Assembly: GCF_000152265.2 (NCBI RefSeq)
Contig: NC_021592.1
Location: forward strand, 248,001-312,000
DNA length: 64,000 nt
Source of the DNA: Ferroplasma acidarmanus Fer1
GTDB taxonomy: Archaea > Thermoplasmatota > Thermoplasmata > Thermoplasmatales > Thermoplasmataceae
Direction: 5' to 3'
The first letter of the stretch is position 1. Each line of letters begins with the position of its first letter. The notes under the pieces are model-generated. The model had not been told where the DNA came from. It made no database searches and saw only the letters and a list, made by a program, of their open reading frames with translations. Shown here piece by piece: positions 27,721 through 37,037 of the stretch. The position numbers were made by a program, and so were the translations under genes.

Positions 27721-28233
27721 TTAAAGCAACATTACAGCCTTTACTCCTCTGGCTTTTTTAATGCCGTTAAGCACATCTCCTGTTATGGTATTTGTTGTGA
27801 CAATAATTGCACGCGGATTGTCCACGAGGTCAGGGTCATCGGCTATGAACTGCCTTACTGATATGCCACTCTCGGCAAGTACATTCATTACGCCTGCTAT
27901 AATACCGGGCATAGATGCATCCGTAGGGATAATTTCAATCACCCCGAATCCCATCTTTGAGCCAGAATTTTCAAAATTTGACATGGGCTCAAGATTGCTG
28001 AAAAAATCAAAAAGCTCAGGGTCATTTATAATTTTCTGGATCATATTGACAATTACCCTTCGATCAACATGGAAAGCCCGGGCTATTGAATTTGGCTTAA
28101 TCTCAATTGATTCACAGAATAACTTCGGCTCATCATATAGAATTTTTACCGATATGCCTATTTTAAGCATTTTTTGCACCACTTTCTTTTCCGCCGGGTA
28201 ATTATCGAATACCTTGTTTATGTAGTCCCACAT
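27721..28233 (-). CDS. ACT-domain regulator of amino-acid metabolism (COG2150-like)
   Basis: A 170-residue protein with an N-terminal helix-turn-helix region (IKPNSIARAFHVDRRVIVNMIQ near 46-67, recognition helix DRRVIVNM) and a C-terminal ACT domain (GVIEIIPTDASMPGIIAGVM near 98-117, followed by AESGISVRQFIADD). This matches the archaeal predicted regulators of amino-acid metabolism that bind a small ligand through ACT. Its target and ligand are unknown. It is convergent with purK. Confidence 0.75.
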   Translation of the reverse strand: MWDYINKVFDNYPAEKKVVQKMLKIGISVKILYDEPKLFCESIEIKPNSIARAFHVDRRVIVNMIQKIINDPELFDFFSNLEPMSNFENSGSKMGFGVIEIIPTDASMPGIIAGVMNVLAESGISVRQFIADDPDLVDNPRAIIVTTNTITGDVLNGIKKARGVKAVMLL

Positions 28234-28312
28234 AAAAGCTTAATGTAAATGAAGTATTTAAAAATACAATATAAAATATTAATTTTTCAAAGTAAATTAT
28301 TAATTTTTATCT

Positions 28313-28990
28313 TCACTGGGAAGAATATTTTTTAACTAAATTTACAAAAACGTCATAATTTTCCGGTTTGTGGACATTTAAATTAGAGTTTTTCATAGTG
28401 TTAGCTACGAATTCCACAGGGAATTGCATGGGTAAATGTTCCACAACAAATTTTGCTGCCTCTTCGGGCTTTTCTTTTAATAGTTTAATGCCCAGATTAT
28501 ACGCATCAACAAATTCCTTCTCGTTATTGTATACAGTTGCTCCGCAACTTCCCGGGATATTTACATTTATCTTCTTCATGTATTCTTCTATGCTCACGCC
28601 TGAATTATCAATAGCGGGCACGACTACGGTATCTACCTTATTGGAATTCAGTGCTCCCATCAGGTCACTCATATTTTCAAAATATTCTATTTCCACATCC
28701 TTTTTGGATTCACCAACGTATGCACGGAAGAGAATATCAGCGGCTCCACCCTTTCTGGTCATCCCTACCTTATATCCAAGTTTAGGGGCAACCCTTGATA
28801 GCCCATTTATGGTTACATAGTCTATTGGCAATCCACTCTTCACGAGAGAGACAGTTGAATCCAGAACAACATCAGGCTTATCATTGCCTATTTCTGAAGA
28901 TTTTTTGAATTCTATATCGATATCTTTACGTTCCATCATTGCTGCTACCAGAGGGTAGCAAACCGGTCCAGGTGCTGCTATAACTTTCAT
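28313..28990 (-). CDS. DUF3834-like protein (periplasmic-binding-protein fold)
   Basis: About 225 residues from ATG at 28990 (MKVIAAPGPVCYP). It resembles DUF3834, an archaeal family related to the substrate-binding proteins of transporters: a glycine/proline-rich start, two alternating alpha/beta halves and the hinge segment DTVVVPAIDNSGVSIEEYM. No signal sequence is present, so it is probably cytoplasmic, perhaps a ligand-binding or enzyme protein of the NMT1/ThiY type. An upstream TTG adds only six residues and is not preferred. Confidence 0.55.
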   Translation of the reverse strand: MKVIAAPGPVCYPLVAAMMERKDIDIEFKKSSEIGNDKPDVVLDSTVSLVKSGLPIDYVTINGLSRVAPKLGYKVGMTRKGGAADILFRAYVGESKKDVEIEYFENMSDLMGALNSNKVDTVVVPAIDNSGVSIEEYMKKINVNIPGSCGATVYNNEKEFVDAYNLGIKLLKEKPEEAAKFVVEHLPMQFPVEFVANTMKNSNLNVHKPENYDVFVNLVKKYSSQ

Positions 28991-29094
28991 ACCATTAAAT
29001 TGCAACAATATTAATTAAGTTGCTGTCAATTTAATGGATAAAAATAAAATAAATATTATAAACAAAATTCCAGCAGCATCTTTACTTATTGTTA

Positions 29095-29481
29095 TTAATC
29101 TATTTTATATAATTTAATTAAATTATTAAATATTTCATAGTTGCCAGCAAGGATTTTGCTATTTTTTATTATTTCTTCTATTATTTTTCTTCTGCCTTTT
29201 GCCATTTCGTATATCTAATTTATTGTGAAAACACGCGGTTCTATATCAATTGGCATATAAGGGTCCATGAATTCTATTTCACTTCTGGTTGAATCTGTAA
29301 TTATTATAACATCGGCATCTGAAAATGGAGTACAATCTCCTCTGGCAAGAGAACCAATCAATATTGTAAGCAATGAACCTTTTTTAATTGAATTATTTCC
29401 ATATTCAATGAGTTTTTCAAAAATAAAAGGGTAATTAATTTCGTATGTTCTTGTTGCAGAATTCAAATATTTCCTTTGCAT
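29095..29481 (-). pseudogene. MNT-family nucleotidyltransferase antitoxin gene with in-frame TAG
   Basis: Minimal nucleotidyltransferase of the HEPN/MNT pair. GSLARGDCTPFSDADVIII carries the conserved GS...R and DxD metal site. Translation stops at TAG (29215-29217) after 88 residues, just after PRVFTIN. The same frame continues for 39 more codons (IYEMAKGRRKIIEEIIKNSK, then ILAGNYEIF...) to TAA at 29095. That extension looks like the normal C-terminus of MNT proteins, so the gene appears truncated by a point mutation in the stop codon position. The nucleotidyltransferase core is intact, so a shortened protein may still work. It overlaps the HEPN gene by 47 bases. Confidence 0.68.
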
Positions 29482-29824
29482 AATTTAAACACCTCTTTGC
29501 GTCTTCTATTGAATAGTACTCAAATGGCGAGCCTTCACTGTAATAATCGGGGTATCTTGAACCTATATACACTCTATCGAGCTCCATTGCTGTGGCAATT
29601 ATATTATTATCAATATTGAATTCCGTTAGTTGCGATAACATCCTTGATACGGACTGGCTCCATATTTCCTTATTTATTGAATGGTACAAGGCTATCACTG
29701 CTTTCTCAGCAGATTGCTGGGATGCAAAGCAAGCCCATTCGTATTTTTCATTATTTAATGAGCCTTCAGCCTCTTCGAGATCCCTTTTAGCCTGTTTTAG
29801 CCAATCCATCGATCTTGACGGCAT
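29435..29824 (-). CDS. HEPN-domain protein (HEPN/MNT toxin-antitoxin type)
   Basis: A 129-residue helical HEPN protein. WLKQAKRDLEEAEGSL at the start, FASQQSAEKAVIALYH near 32-48 and YIGSRYPDYYSEGSPFEYYS near 86-105 are the helices and the RYPD motif of HEPN proteins that pair with MNT nucleotidyltransferases. In characterised pairs HEPN is an RNase and MNT neutralises it by transferring AMP. The usual Rx4-6H ribonuclease motif is not clear here, so activity is uncertain. The partner gene follows directly and has an early stop. Confidence 0.78.
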   Translation of the reverse strand: MPSRSMDWLKQAKRDLEEAEGSLNNEKYEWACFASQQSAEKAVIALYHSINKEIWSQSVSRMLSQLTEFNIDNNIIATAMELDRVYIGSRYPDYYSEGSPFEYYSIEDAKRCLNYAKEIFEFCNKNIRN

Positions 29825-30343
29825 TTACTAACTATAATTAAAGTCTTTATAAGCATTTCTATGATCTTTGTTGGTCTGCAATCTCTGTTTTTAAATAATT
29901 CAATTGCCTTATAGAAATTATCATGGTTCTTATGCGGTAATATATTTATTAATAAATTGACCGTTAAATAAAATAGTGGAATGCATGTTTTTGAACTAAA
30001 ATTGGTGAATTAAAATATATAAATTCTGCAGAAACTGGAAAGTACTCGAAATTTAATGCCCCGGTAATAGAATAGCAGAATTATTCTTAACCAGGCATAG
30101 AGCAACATGGAAATAAGCGTGTCAAAATTTAGCAGTTGCAGGTGTATGCATTTTAAACTTTAATATGTTTTTACTATTTCATCCACATAACAGGCTTTGT
30201 GACTTTCGTGCTTAAAGAATTCGTGTAAAATCAGATATTCAAGGTAGGTTAAATATTGTAAATAATATATATAAAAATTATACAGTAGCCACATAGGAAA
30301 TAATATAAATTCATACATTGGAACTATCAAAAAAAATAGAAAA
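29825..30343. other. Gene-free region between the HEPN gene and carA
   Basis: About 520 bases with stops in all frames and no recognisable protein remnant, tRNA fold or direct repeat. It contains the promoter of the HEPN/MNT pair at its left end and, at its right end, an A+T-rich stretch leading to the carA promoter. Confidence 0.45.
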
Positions 30344-30357
30344 TGATATATTTAAAG
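30344..30357 (+). promoter_or_regulatory. TATA-box promoter for carA-carB
   Basis: GATATATTTAAAGT is centred about 33 bases upstream of the ATG at 30384, which is consistent with transcription starting just before that ATG. It therefore argues against an earlier in-frame start at 30318. Confidence 0.5.
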
Positions 30358-30383
30358 TTGAAATTAGGTTTTTTAAGATTTAC

Positions 30384-31436
30384 ATGAAAAGATATTTATT
30401 ACTGGAGGACGGCACAACTTATGAAGGCACTGGTTATGGCTATGAGGGCGAGACAAACGGTGAAATAGTTTTTACAACTTCAATGTCCGGTTATCTGGAA
30501 ACTATTACGGATCCATCGTATGCTGGTGAAATACTAATTTTCGCCTTCCCGGAAATTGCAAATTACCCCTTAAATCTGGAACATATGGAATCCAGTAAGG
30601 TGCAGGTCGCCGGGATTATTACAAAGGACGCACATTCAATTTATTCTGGCGGAGAATCAGGAACAGGATTCAATGAGTTTTTAAAGCAAAACATGGTGCC
30701 TGCAATAGACGGGATAGATACCAGGTCACTGGTAGAAAAAATAAGGGAATCTGGCGCAATTAAGGGTTATATAAAAAACAAAAATGAATTTCCGGATAAA
30801 TTTGAGGATACCATGGATCTGGACCTTGTTTCCATGGTGTCAATTAAAAAATATAAGTATTACAATTCAGGGCATAAAAAACAGATACTTTTCATAGATG
30901 TTGGAACAAAAAATAGCCTTATTAAGAGGCTAAGTGAAACAGCTTCCCTGCACATAGTTCCATATAACTATGATTTCTTTAACATTAAATTCCACTATGA
31001 TGCAATTTTTCTGCCCAATGGTCCGGGAAACCCTGGCCATAGTTCTTTAGAGCCATTAAGGGCGTTTATAAGGGAGAAAAGTAGCAGCATGCCTGTAATG
31101 GGTGTGTGCCTTGGGAATCAACTTATAGCACTTTCTATGGGCGGCAAAACAGAGAAAATGAAATACGGGCACAGGGGAATAAACCATGCTGTGCTCATAG
31201 GGAACAGGGTTTACATTACATCACATAACCATGGATACGCCGTTAACGGAGATTCCCTGAAGGGTACGGGCATGGAAATCTGTGGCACCGATATCAATGA
31301 TGGTACGGTTGAAATGATAAAGCACAGGGAACTCCCGGTATTTTCTGTCCAGTTTCATCCCGAAGCATATCCAGGGCCCTACGATAGTACATGGTTTTTC
31401 AATGATATTAAAACAACTCTAGGTGAAAAAATATGA
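30384..31436 (+). CDS. carA: Carbamoyl-phosphate synthase small (glutaminase) subunit
   Basis: About 350 residues from ATG at 30384 (MKRYLLLEDGTTYEG), the conserved N-terminus of CarA. TTSMSGYLETITDPSYAG is the family signature, and the class I amidotransferase triad is visible as GVCLGNQL (cysteine) and FHPEAYPGP (histidine, glutamate). It releases ammonia from glutamine and passes it to CarB. The stop overlaps the carB start by four bases. Confidence 0.94.
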   Translation: MKRYLLLEDGTTYEGTGYGYEGETNGEIVFTTSMSGYLETITDPSYAGEILIFAFPEIANYPLNLEHMESSKVQVAGIITKDAHSIYSGGESGTGFNEFLKQNMVPAIDGIDTRSLVEKIRESGAIKGYIKNKNEFPDKFEDTMDLDLVSMVSIKKYKYYNSGHKKQILFIDVGTKNSLIKRLSETASLHIVPYNYDFFNIKFHYDAIFLPNGPGNPGHSSLEPLRAFIREKSSSMPVMGVCLGNQLIALSMGGKTEKMKYGHRGINHAVLIGNRVYITSHNHGYAVNGDSLKGTGMEICGTDINDGTVEMIKHRELPVFSVQFHPEAYPGPYDSTWFFNDIKTTLGEKI

Positions 31437-34400
31437 ATTCAGACATAAAATGCACACTGGTTATAGGTTCAGGCCCAATAGTAATAGGCCAGGCTGCAGA
31501 ATTTGATTATTCAGGGTCTCAGGCCTGCCTGGCATTGAAGGAAGAGGGAATAAAGACAGTACTCCTCAATTCAAATCCTGCAACTATACAGACAGACAGA
31601 GAAATAGCTGACAGGGTATACATAGAGCCGGTAGACCCGGAAAGTGTATTGGCAATTATCAAAAAAGAAAAAATAGATTCTATACTTCCTTCAACCGGTG
31701 GGCAGGTCGGGTTAAACCTTGTTATCCTGCTTGAGAGGCTTGGAATACTTTCCTCATACAATATCAAGGTGCTTGGAACACCTGTAACATCAATAGAAAT
31801 TGCAGAAGATCGGAAAAAATTCTTTAACCTGATGAAAAAAATTGGGGAGCCTGTAATAGAATCATATACACTCACAAAAAATGATTACAGGGATTTAATG
31901 CCTGGCATTAAAAAATATCCATTAATATTGCGCACGGGATTCTCACTGGGCGGATCAGGCGGCGTCATAATTAAGAATGTGAAGGAGTTGAGCGATTACT
32001 GTGATGATTATTTTTCAGTTCATGATGATATGGTAGAGCTTGATGAGTCGTTACTTGGCCTTAAGGAAATAGAGTACGAAATGATGCGTGACAATAATGG
32101 AAACTGCATTTCAATATGCAACATGGAGAATCTTGACCCCATGGGAGTACATACCGGTGAAAGCATAGTAACAACGCCATCACTCACATTGAGCAATGAT
32201 AGTTACCAGAAATTAAGGACATCTGCTATCCATGTTGTCAATGAAATTGGTGTTATTGGATCCTGCAACATACAGTTTGCCCTTGACCAGGAGAAAGATG
32301 AGTATTACATTGTTGAGGTAAACCCGAGAACATCAAGATCCTCTGCACTCGCATCCAAAGCATCGGGATATCCAATAGCCAGGGTATCAACTAAAATTGC
32401 AGTAGGATATAACTTAAATGAGATAAAAAATCCTGTAACCAAAAACACATATGCTGCATTTGAACCATCAATGGATTACATAACTGTTAAAATTCCAAGG
32501 TGGCCATTCGACAAATTCTCAGTAAAGAGAGAGATAGGAATTGAAATGAAATCCATTGGGGAAGCAATGGGCATTGGCAGAATATTCGAAGAGGCTTTGA
32601 TGAAAGCCATATCTTCGCTGGACATTAAACAATCTATACCCATGAGGTTATTTACATCTCCGGAAAAGACAATAGAACTGATGAAAGTGCCAAATGACCT
32701 GAGGTTATTTGCCATATTTGATGGATTATTCCAGGGCATAGGTGTGGATAAAATTTCAGAATTGTCAGGGTATGATAAATTTTTCATAGTGAAAATAAAA
32801 AATATTGTAGATGCCATGGAAACAATAAAAAGGGGTGTAATCCCTGAAAATATGGAGAATCTAAAAATGCTTGGAATTTCAGATGAAACTATTTCATATT
32901 ATACCGGCATTCCACAAACTGAAATAATAAAATATAGAATTGAAAAAAAGATTGTTCCTGTATACAAAAATATAGATACATGCTCCGGTGAGTTTAATGC
33001 TGATACCACCTACCTCTATTCAGCCTATGATACACATAATGACAACAGAATAAGCAATAAAAAGAAAGTTATAGTCATAGGTTCTGGCCCTAACAGGATA
33101 TCTCAGGGAGTTGAATTTGACTATGGTGCCGTTAAATCTATACTGTCATTGCGTTCAATGGGATACGAAGCTATAATGGTTAACAGCAATCCTGAAACTG
33201 TATCAACGGATTTTGATATATCTGATAAACTTTATTTTGAACCTGTTACCCTGGAACATATTTCTAATATTGCCAGTGCAGAAAAACCTGAGGGAATTAT
33301 TATTCAGTTTTCAGGCCAGACCGGGCAGAATATGGCATCCGGAATATCGGAAATATTTAACAACATAATTCTGGGAACTAAGCCGGAAGATATATACAGA
33401 ATAGAAGAACGTACGATATTCTCAAAGACCTTAAGGAGCCTTGGCATAAAACAACCAGATTTCATTGAAGCTTCAAATATTAATGAGCTGGAAGAAAAAA
33501 TCAAGGGCATTAGCCTTCCTGTAATCATAAGGTCAAGTTTTATTATAGGTGGGAGGGCTATGGATATAATATACGACTATGATATTCTGGTTAGCCGTGT
33601 CAGGGAATTATTTATTGAACGCCCGGGCTCACCTGTCCTTGTAAGCAGTTATCTAAAAAATGCAACCGAAATTGATGTTGATTTTATTTCCTCAGCTGAG
33701 AAATCTATAATAGCGGGTATTTCTGTACACATAGAAGAAGCTGGAACACATTCCGGAGATGCGACAATGGTACTTGGCCCCGGTGTAGTGGATTCTGATA
33801 CGCTGGAACAGCTCAAAGAAATAGTTGAAAAGATGAGGCAAAATTTTAACCTTTCAGGGTTATCCAATCTTCAGCTGGCAATAAAGGACAGTGAAATATA
33901 TGTTATCGAACTGAATGCAAGGTCTTCAAGGTCTGTTCCATTTGTGTCCAAGGCAACTGGAATTAACTGGATAGATTCCGGTGTTAAAGCTATGCTTGGA
34001 ATTGAGCCAGACCTGAAATATTCTGAGCCGGCATCATTCTTTATAAAAGTGCCTGTATTCCCATTCAAAAGGTTCAGGGATATGGATGTCATCCTCGGCC
34101 CGGAAATGAAATCAACCGGTGAGGCAATGTGTTGCGGAAAAACTTTCCAGGAGGCTATGTCTAAGGTAATACGCATCATGAAAAGGGATTTTAAATTAAA
34201 CTCTGTCATTATTACAGTAAATGATGCTGATAAAAATGAAGCCATAAAAATAGGCAGAAAACTCGCAGCAAAGAATGTTAAAATATATGCAACACCGGGT
34301 ACATACAATGCCATGAAGGATGCAGGAGTGAAATCAAATGTTGTTTACAGGGTCAAAGATTTGAGGTCACCGGGAATCAGCGAAATAATAAAAAATGAAG

Positions 34401-34588
34401 ATATATCAATGATAATCAATACGCCTTCAGAATCATATGGCTCTATAAGGGATGGGTTCTCAATCAGAAACCTCGGAATCAAGAAAGATATTCCGCTCAT
34501 AACAAATATCAGGTTTGCATCCGAACTTGTAGATTCCATTTTACATGAAAAAAAGGCACAGGTAATGGAATTGACAGAATATTATTGA
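31433..34588 (+). CDS. carB: Carbamoyl-phosphate synthase large subunit
   Basis: A full-length 1051-residue CarB with two homologous ATP-grasp halves. The first begins VIGSGPIVIGQAAEFDYSG, the second VIGSGPNRISQGVEFDYG near residue 550. A C-terminal MGS-like allosteric domain follows (about 930-1051, IGRKLAAKNVKIYATPGTYN). It makes carbamoyl phosphate for pyrimidines and arginine; PyrB/PyrI, which use the product, are encoded at 59225-60599. It overlaps carA and ends the operon. Confidence 0.95.
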   Translation: MNSDIKCTLVIGSGPIVIGQAAEFDYSGSQACLALKEEGIKTVLLNSNPATIQTDREIADRVYIEPVDPESVLAIIKKEKIDSILPSTGGQVGLNLVILLERLGILSSYNIKVLGTPVTSIEIAEDRKKFFNLMKKIGEPVIESYTLTKNDYRDLMPGIKKYPLILRTGFSLGGSGGVIIKNVKELSDYCDDYFSVHDDMVELDESLLGLKEIEYEMMRDNNGNCISICNMENLDPMGVHTGESIVTTPSLTLSNDSYQKLRTSAIHVVNEIGVIGSCNIQFALDQEKDEYYIVEVNPRTSRSSALASKASGYPIARVSTKIAVGYNLNEIKNPVTKNTYAAFEPSMDYITVKIPRWPFDKFSVKREIGIEMKSIGEAMGIGRIFEEALMKAISSLDIKQSIPMRLFTSPEKTIELMKVPNDLRLFAIFDGLFQGIGVDKISELSGYDKFFIVKIKNIVDAMETIKRGVIPENMENLKMLGISDETISYYTGIPQTEIIKYRIEKKIVPVYKNIDTCSGEFNADTTYLYSAYDTHNDNRISNKKKVIVIGSGPNRISQGVEFDYGAVKSILSLRSMGYEAIMVNSNPETVSTDFDISDKLYFEPVTLEHISNIASAEKPEGIIIQFSGQTGQNMASGISEIFNNIILGTKPEDIYRIEERTIFSKTLRSLGIKQPDFIEASNINELEEKIKGISLPVIIRSSFIIGGRAMDIIYDYDILVSRVRELFIERPGSPVLVSSYLKNATEIDVDFISSAEKSIIAGISVHIEEAGTHSGDATMVLGPGVVDSDTLEQLKEIVEKMRQNFNLSGLSNLQLAIKDSEIYVIELNARSSRSVPFVSKATGINWIDSGVKAMLGIEPDLKYSEPASFFIKVPVFPFKRFRDMDVILGPEMKSTGEAMCCGKTFQEAMSKVIRIMKRDFKLNSVIITVNDADKNEAIKIGRKLAAKNVKIYATPGTYNAMKDAGVKSNVVYRVKDLRSPGISEIIKNEDISMIINTPSESYGSIRDGFSIRNLGIKKDIPLITNIRFASELVDSILHEKKAQVMELTEYY

Positions 34589-34624
34589 TATAATATTTAA
34601 TTAACATATAAATTTTAAAGGAAA

Positions 34625-34634
34625 ACATATAAAG
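34625..34634 (+). promoter_or_regulatory. TATA-box promoter for nth
   Basis: ACATATAAAG lies about 25 bases upstream of the ATG at 34655. Confidence 0.5.
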
Positions 34635-34654
34635 AATACAATTATTATGCTTCT

Positions 34655-35308
34655 ATGAAAGATTTTAAAAATATTTATATGAAAATCAGGGAGGTATCAC
34701 CGGAACACCATTTTGAATTTACAGATTCACCGTTCTGGATACTTATAACAACTATACTTTCACACAGGACAAAGGATATTGTAACAGATCAGGCTGCGCG
34801 GTCCTTATATAATAAATACCATGATTCTGTGGGACTCGAAAACGCCGATCCTGCGGATGTAAAAGCCATTATAAAATATGTGGGGTTCAGCAATGTGAAA
34901 TCACTGAGGATTATAGAGATTGCCAGAATAATTAACCATGAATATGGTGGAAAAGTGCCTGATACCCATGATGAGCTTGTGAAACTTCCGGGCACAGGAA
35001 GTAAAACTGCAAATATAGTGTTAACCCAGGGATTCAATATTCCAGCTATTGCAGTAGATACACACGTTTTCAGGGTGTCAAACAGAATCGGATTGGTACA
35101 TACAAAGAATCCAGATGAAACGGAAGAGGCATTGAAAAGCATAGTGCCTCTTGAGTACCAGGTAGAATTTAATCCTGTTATGGTAGAATTTGGCAAAAAT
35201 ATCTGCAAACCCGTATCACCACGATGCAATATATGCCCGGTATCAGATTGCTGTGATTATTTTGCCCAGAAAAATACCGGCGATACCGCAATAAAATCTA
35301 AAAAATAG
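34655..35308 (+). CDS. nth: Endonuclease III
   Basis: A 217-residue DNA glycosylase/AP lyase for oxidised pyrimidines. The helix-hairpin-helix LPGTGSKTANIV near 110-121 contains the catalytic lysine, and IAVDTHVFRVSNR near 131-143 the catalytic aspartate. The C-terminal cysteine array CKPVSPRCNICPVSDC (C-x6-C-x2-C-x4-C, with an extra cysteine directly after) binds the [4Fe-4S] cluster. It is monocistronic with its own promoter. Confidence 0.93.
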   Translation: MKDFKNIYMKIREVSPEHHFEFTDSPFWILITTILSHRTKDIVTDQAARSLYNKYHDSVGLENADPADVKAIIKYVGFSNVKSLRIIEIARIINHEYGGKVPDTHDELVKLPGTGSKTANIVLTQGFNIPAIAVDTHVFRVSNRIGLVHTKNPDETEEALKSIVPLEYQVEFNPVMVEFGKNICKPVSPRCNICPVSDCCDYFAQKNTGDTAIKSKK

Positions 35309-35442
35309 CACGGGTAAAGGAAAATGGTGAAACGAAAGGATAATAAATGGTATGTGTATTATTTGAATTAATAGAATTCCGGCAACGGTACCCCGATATA
35401 TCCTTTCTCACAGGAACATTCAGGGAAGTCATGGTGGTATAA

Positions 35443-37035
35443 ATGGAAAAATATGTTATAGTGGACAGATACTTTGATGGATATAAATGGGAGAATAATT
35501 CCACAATTTTTAAGGTTAAAAACGGGATTATAGCAGAAAAATATACTGCAAATAAGCAGGATATGGAAAACATCATGGAGAGTGGCAACGAAGTTCTGGA
35601 TTTGCGTGGAAAATTTGTTACTCCAGGGTTAATAGACTCCCATGACCATTTTATGCTCACATCCCTGAAATTGAAATACCAGGTAGATTTCTCAGGTGTG
35701 CGCTCATTTGAAGATTTTCGGAGGGTGCTGGAGGAGAACAGAAACAAAATCGTACACGGATGGTTTCAGGGGTATGGCATTAATGAGTACAACATGAAAG
35801 AAAAGAGGTTGCCAGATATAAAAATTATTGACGAAATTATGGGAAACACACCGGTATTTATAACACAGATGACAGAACATTACGGCATCTGCAATTCCCG
35901 GTCCCTTGAAATAGCGGGAATAGATAGGAATACGGCAGACCCTGCAAACGGCAAACTTGGAAGAAATTCAGATGGAAATCCTGACGGGGTACTCTATGAG
36001 GCCAATGCAATGGACATGGTCAAGAGCAGAATTCCCGAATATACCTTAGATGATTATATTGAAGCAATAATATCCGGGTCTGAAATGTACAGAAAAGCCG
36101 GGCTTTCAACGGTAAAGGATATTGGTGGAACAGGAAACGATGTTAACGAAGAAACCAGAATCTGTGCTTTAAACCGGATAAGCAAAGAGGGAAACCATAA
36201 AATAAGAATTGCAGTGGCACTGCCTGTTTACTCGCTAAAGGATGTCAGCAGAAAAATTGAGCTGGCTAGCATATTGGAGGAAAATCAGCATATCATGTTT
36301 GCAGGGTTCAAGATGTTCCTTGATGGAAGCATATTATCCAGAACTGCGTGGATGAAGCATAGCTATGTGGGCAGCAAAGGCAATATGGGCATCCCGCTGT
36401 GGGACATTAAAAATTTCAGGGAAGGCCTCAAACAGCTTTCGGCTACCGGCCACCACATAAGCATTCATACAATTGGAGACCGTGCTATTGAAACTGCACT
36501 GGATTCTATTGAGAAATTAAAAAGCTCCGGCATTGCATCCACATATGCCCTGGTACACTGCTACAAGCTTGAGGAGAAAACAATAGAGAAAATTAAGAAA
36601 CTTGATGTGGGTGTTGAAACACAGCTTGCCTTTGTGTATTTTATAGGAGACTCATTGAGTGACAATATAGGGCTCGACCAATCTAAATGCCTGTTTCCTG
36701 CAAAAACTATGGTTGAAAAAGGCATCAGGGTATCAAATGGTTCTGACAGCCCGGTGACACCATTTGACCCGCTATATGGGATATATTCATCTGTATTCAG
36801 AAAAACACTTACAGGGAAAAACTCTTCTGTTTACAGTAACAATGAATCACTTACCATTGAAGAGACAGTGAAAACATATACATCTGAAAGTGCAGCGGTA
36901 ATTGGATGGAATGAAATAGGATCGCTGGAAACTGGCAAATTTTCAGATTTTACTGTCTGGGACCCTGATCCTGCAACAGCCGGGAAAAATATAGAAGATT
37001 ATCTGCACATAAATCTTAAATCCATTACCCTTTAA
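35443..37035 (+). CDS. Amidohydrolase family protein (YtcJ-like)
   Basis: A 530-residue metal-dependent hydrolase of the amidohydrolase-3 group. GLIDSHDHFML near 65-75 carries the first metal histidines (HxH). ISIHTIGDRAIETAL near 343-357 and SNGSDSPVTPFDPLYGIY near 430-447 supply the remaining histidine and aspartate. The family acts on cyclic amides and N-acyl compounds, but the substrate of YtcJ-type members is rarely known. It stands alone and is convergent with the MBL hydrolase (two bases apart). Confidence 0.8.
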   Translation: MEKYVIVDRYFDGYKWENNSTIFKVKNGIIAEKYTANKQDMENIMESGNEVLDLRGKFVTPGLIDSHDHFMLTSLKLKYQVDFSGVRSFEDFRRVLEENRNKIVHGWFQGYGINEYNMKEKRLPDIKIIDEIMGNTPVFITQMTEHYGICNSRSLEIAGIDRNTADPANGKLGRNSDGNPDGVLYEANAMDMVKSRIPEYTLDDYIEAIISGSEMYRKAGLSTVKDIGGTGNDVNEETRICALNRISKEGNHKIRIAVALPVYSLKDVSRKIELASILEENQHIMFAGFKMFLDGSILSRTAWMKHSYVGSKGNMGIPLWDIKNFREGLKQLSATGHHISIHTIGDRAIETALDSIEKLKSSGIASTYALVHCYKLEEKTIEKIKKLDVGVETQLAFVYFIGDSLSDNIGLDQSKCLFPAKTMVEKGIRVSNGSDSPVTPFDPLYGIYSSVFRKTLTGKNSSVYSNNESLTIEETVKTYTSESAAVIGWNEIGSLETGKFSDFTVWDPDPATAGKNIEDYLHINLKSITL

Positions 37036-37037
37036 GG

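Noticed and set aside
29215-29217. TAG in the MNT gene read as pyrrolysine
   Set aside because: No pyl genes or methylamine-methyltransferase context are visible, and the affected family does not use pyrrolysine. A nonsense mutation is simpler.
29825-30343. Hidden tRNA or structured RNA in the long gap before carA
   Set aside because: No T-loop motif, acceptor-stem pairing or other structured-RNA signature could be found by eye.
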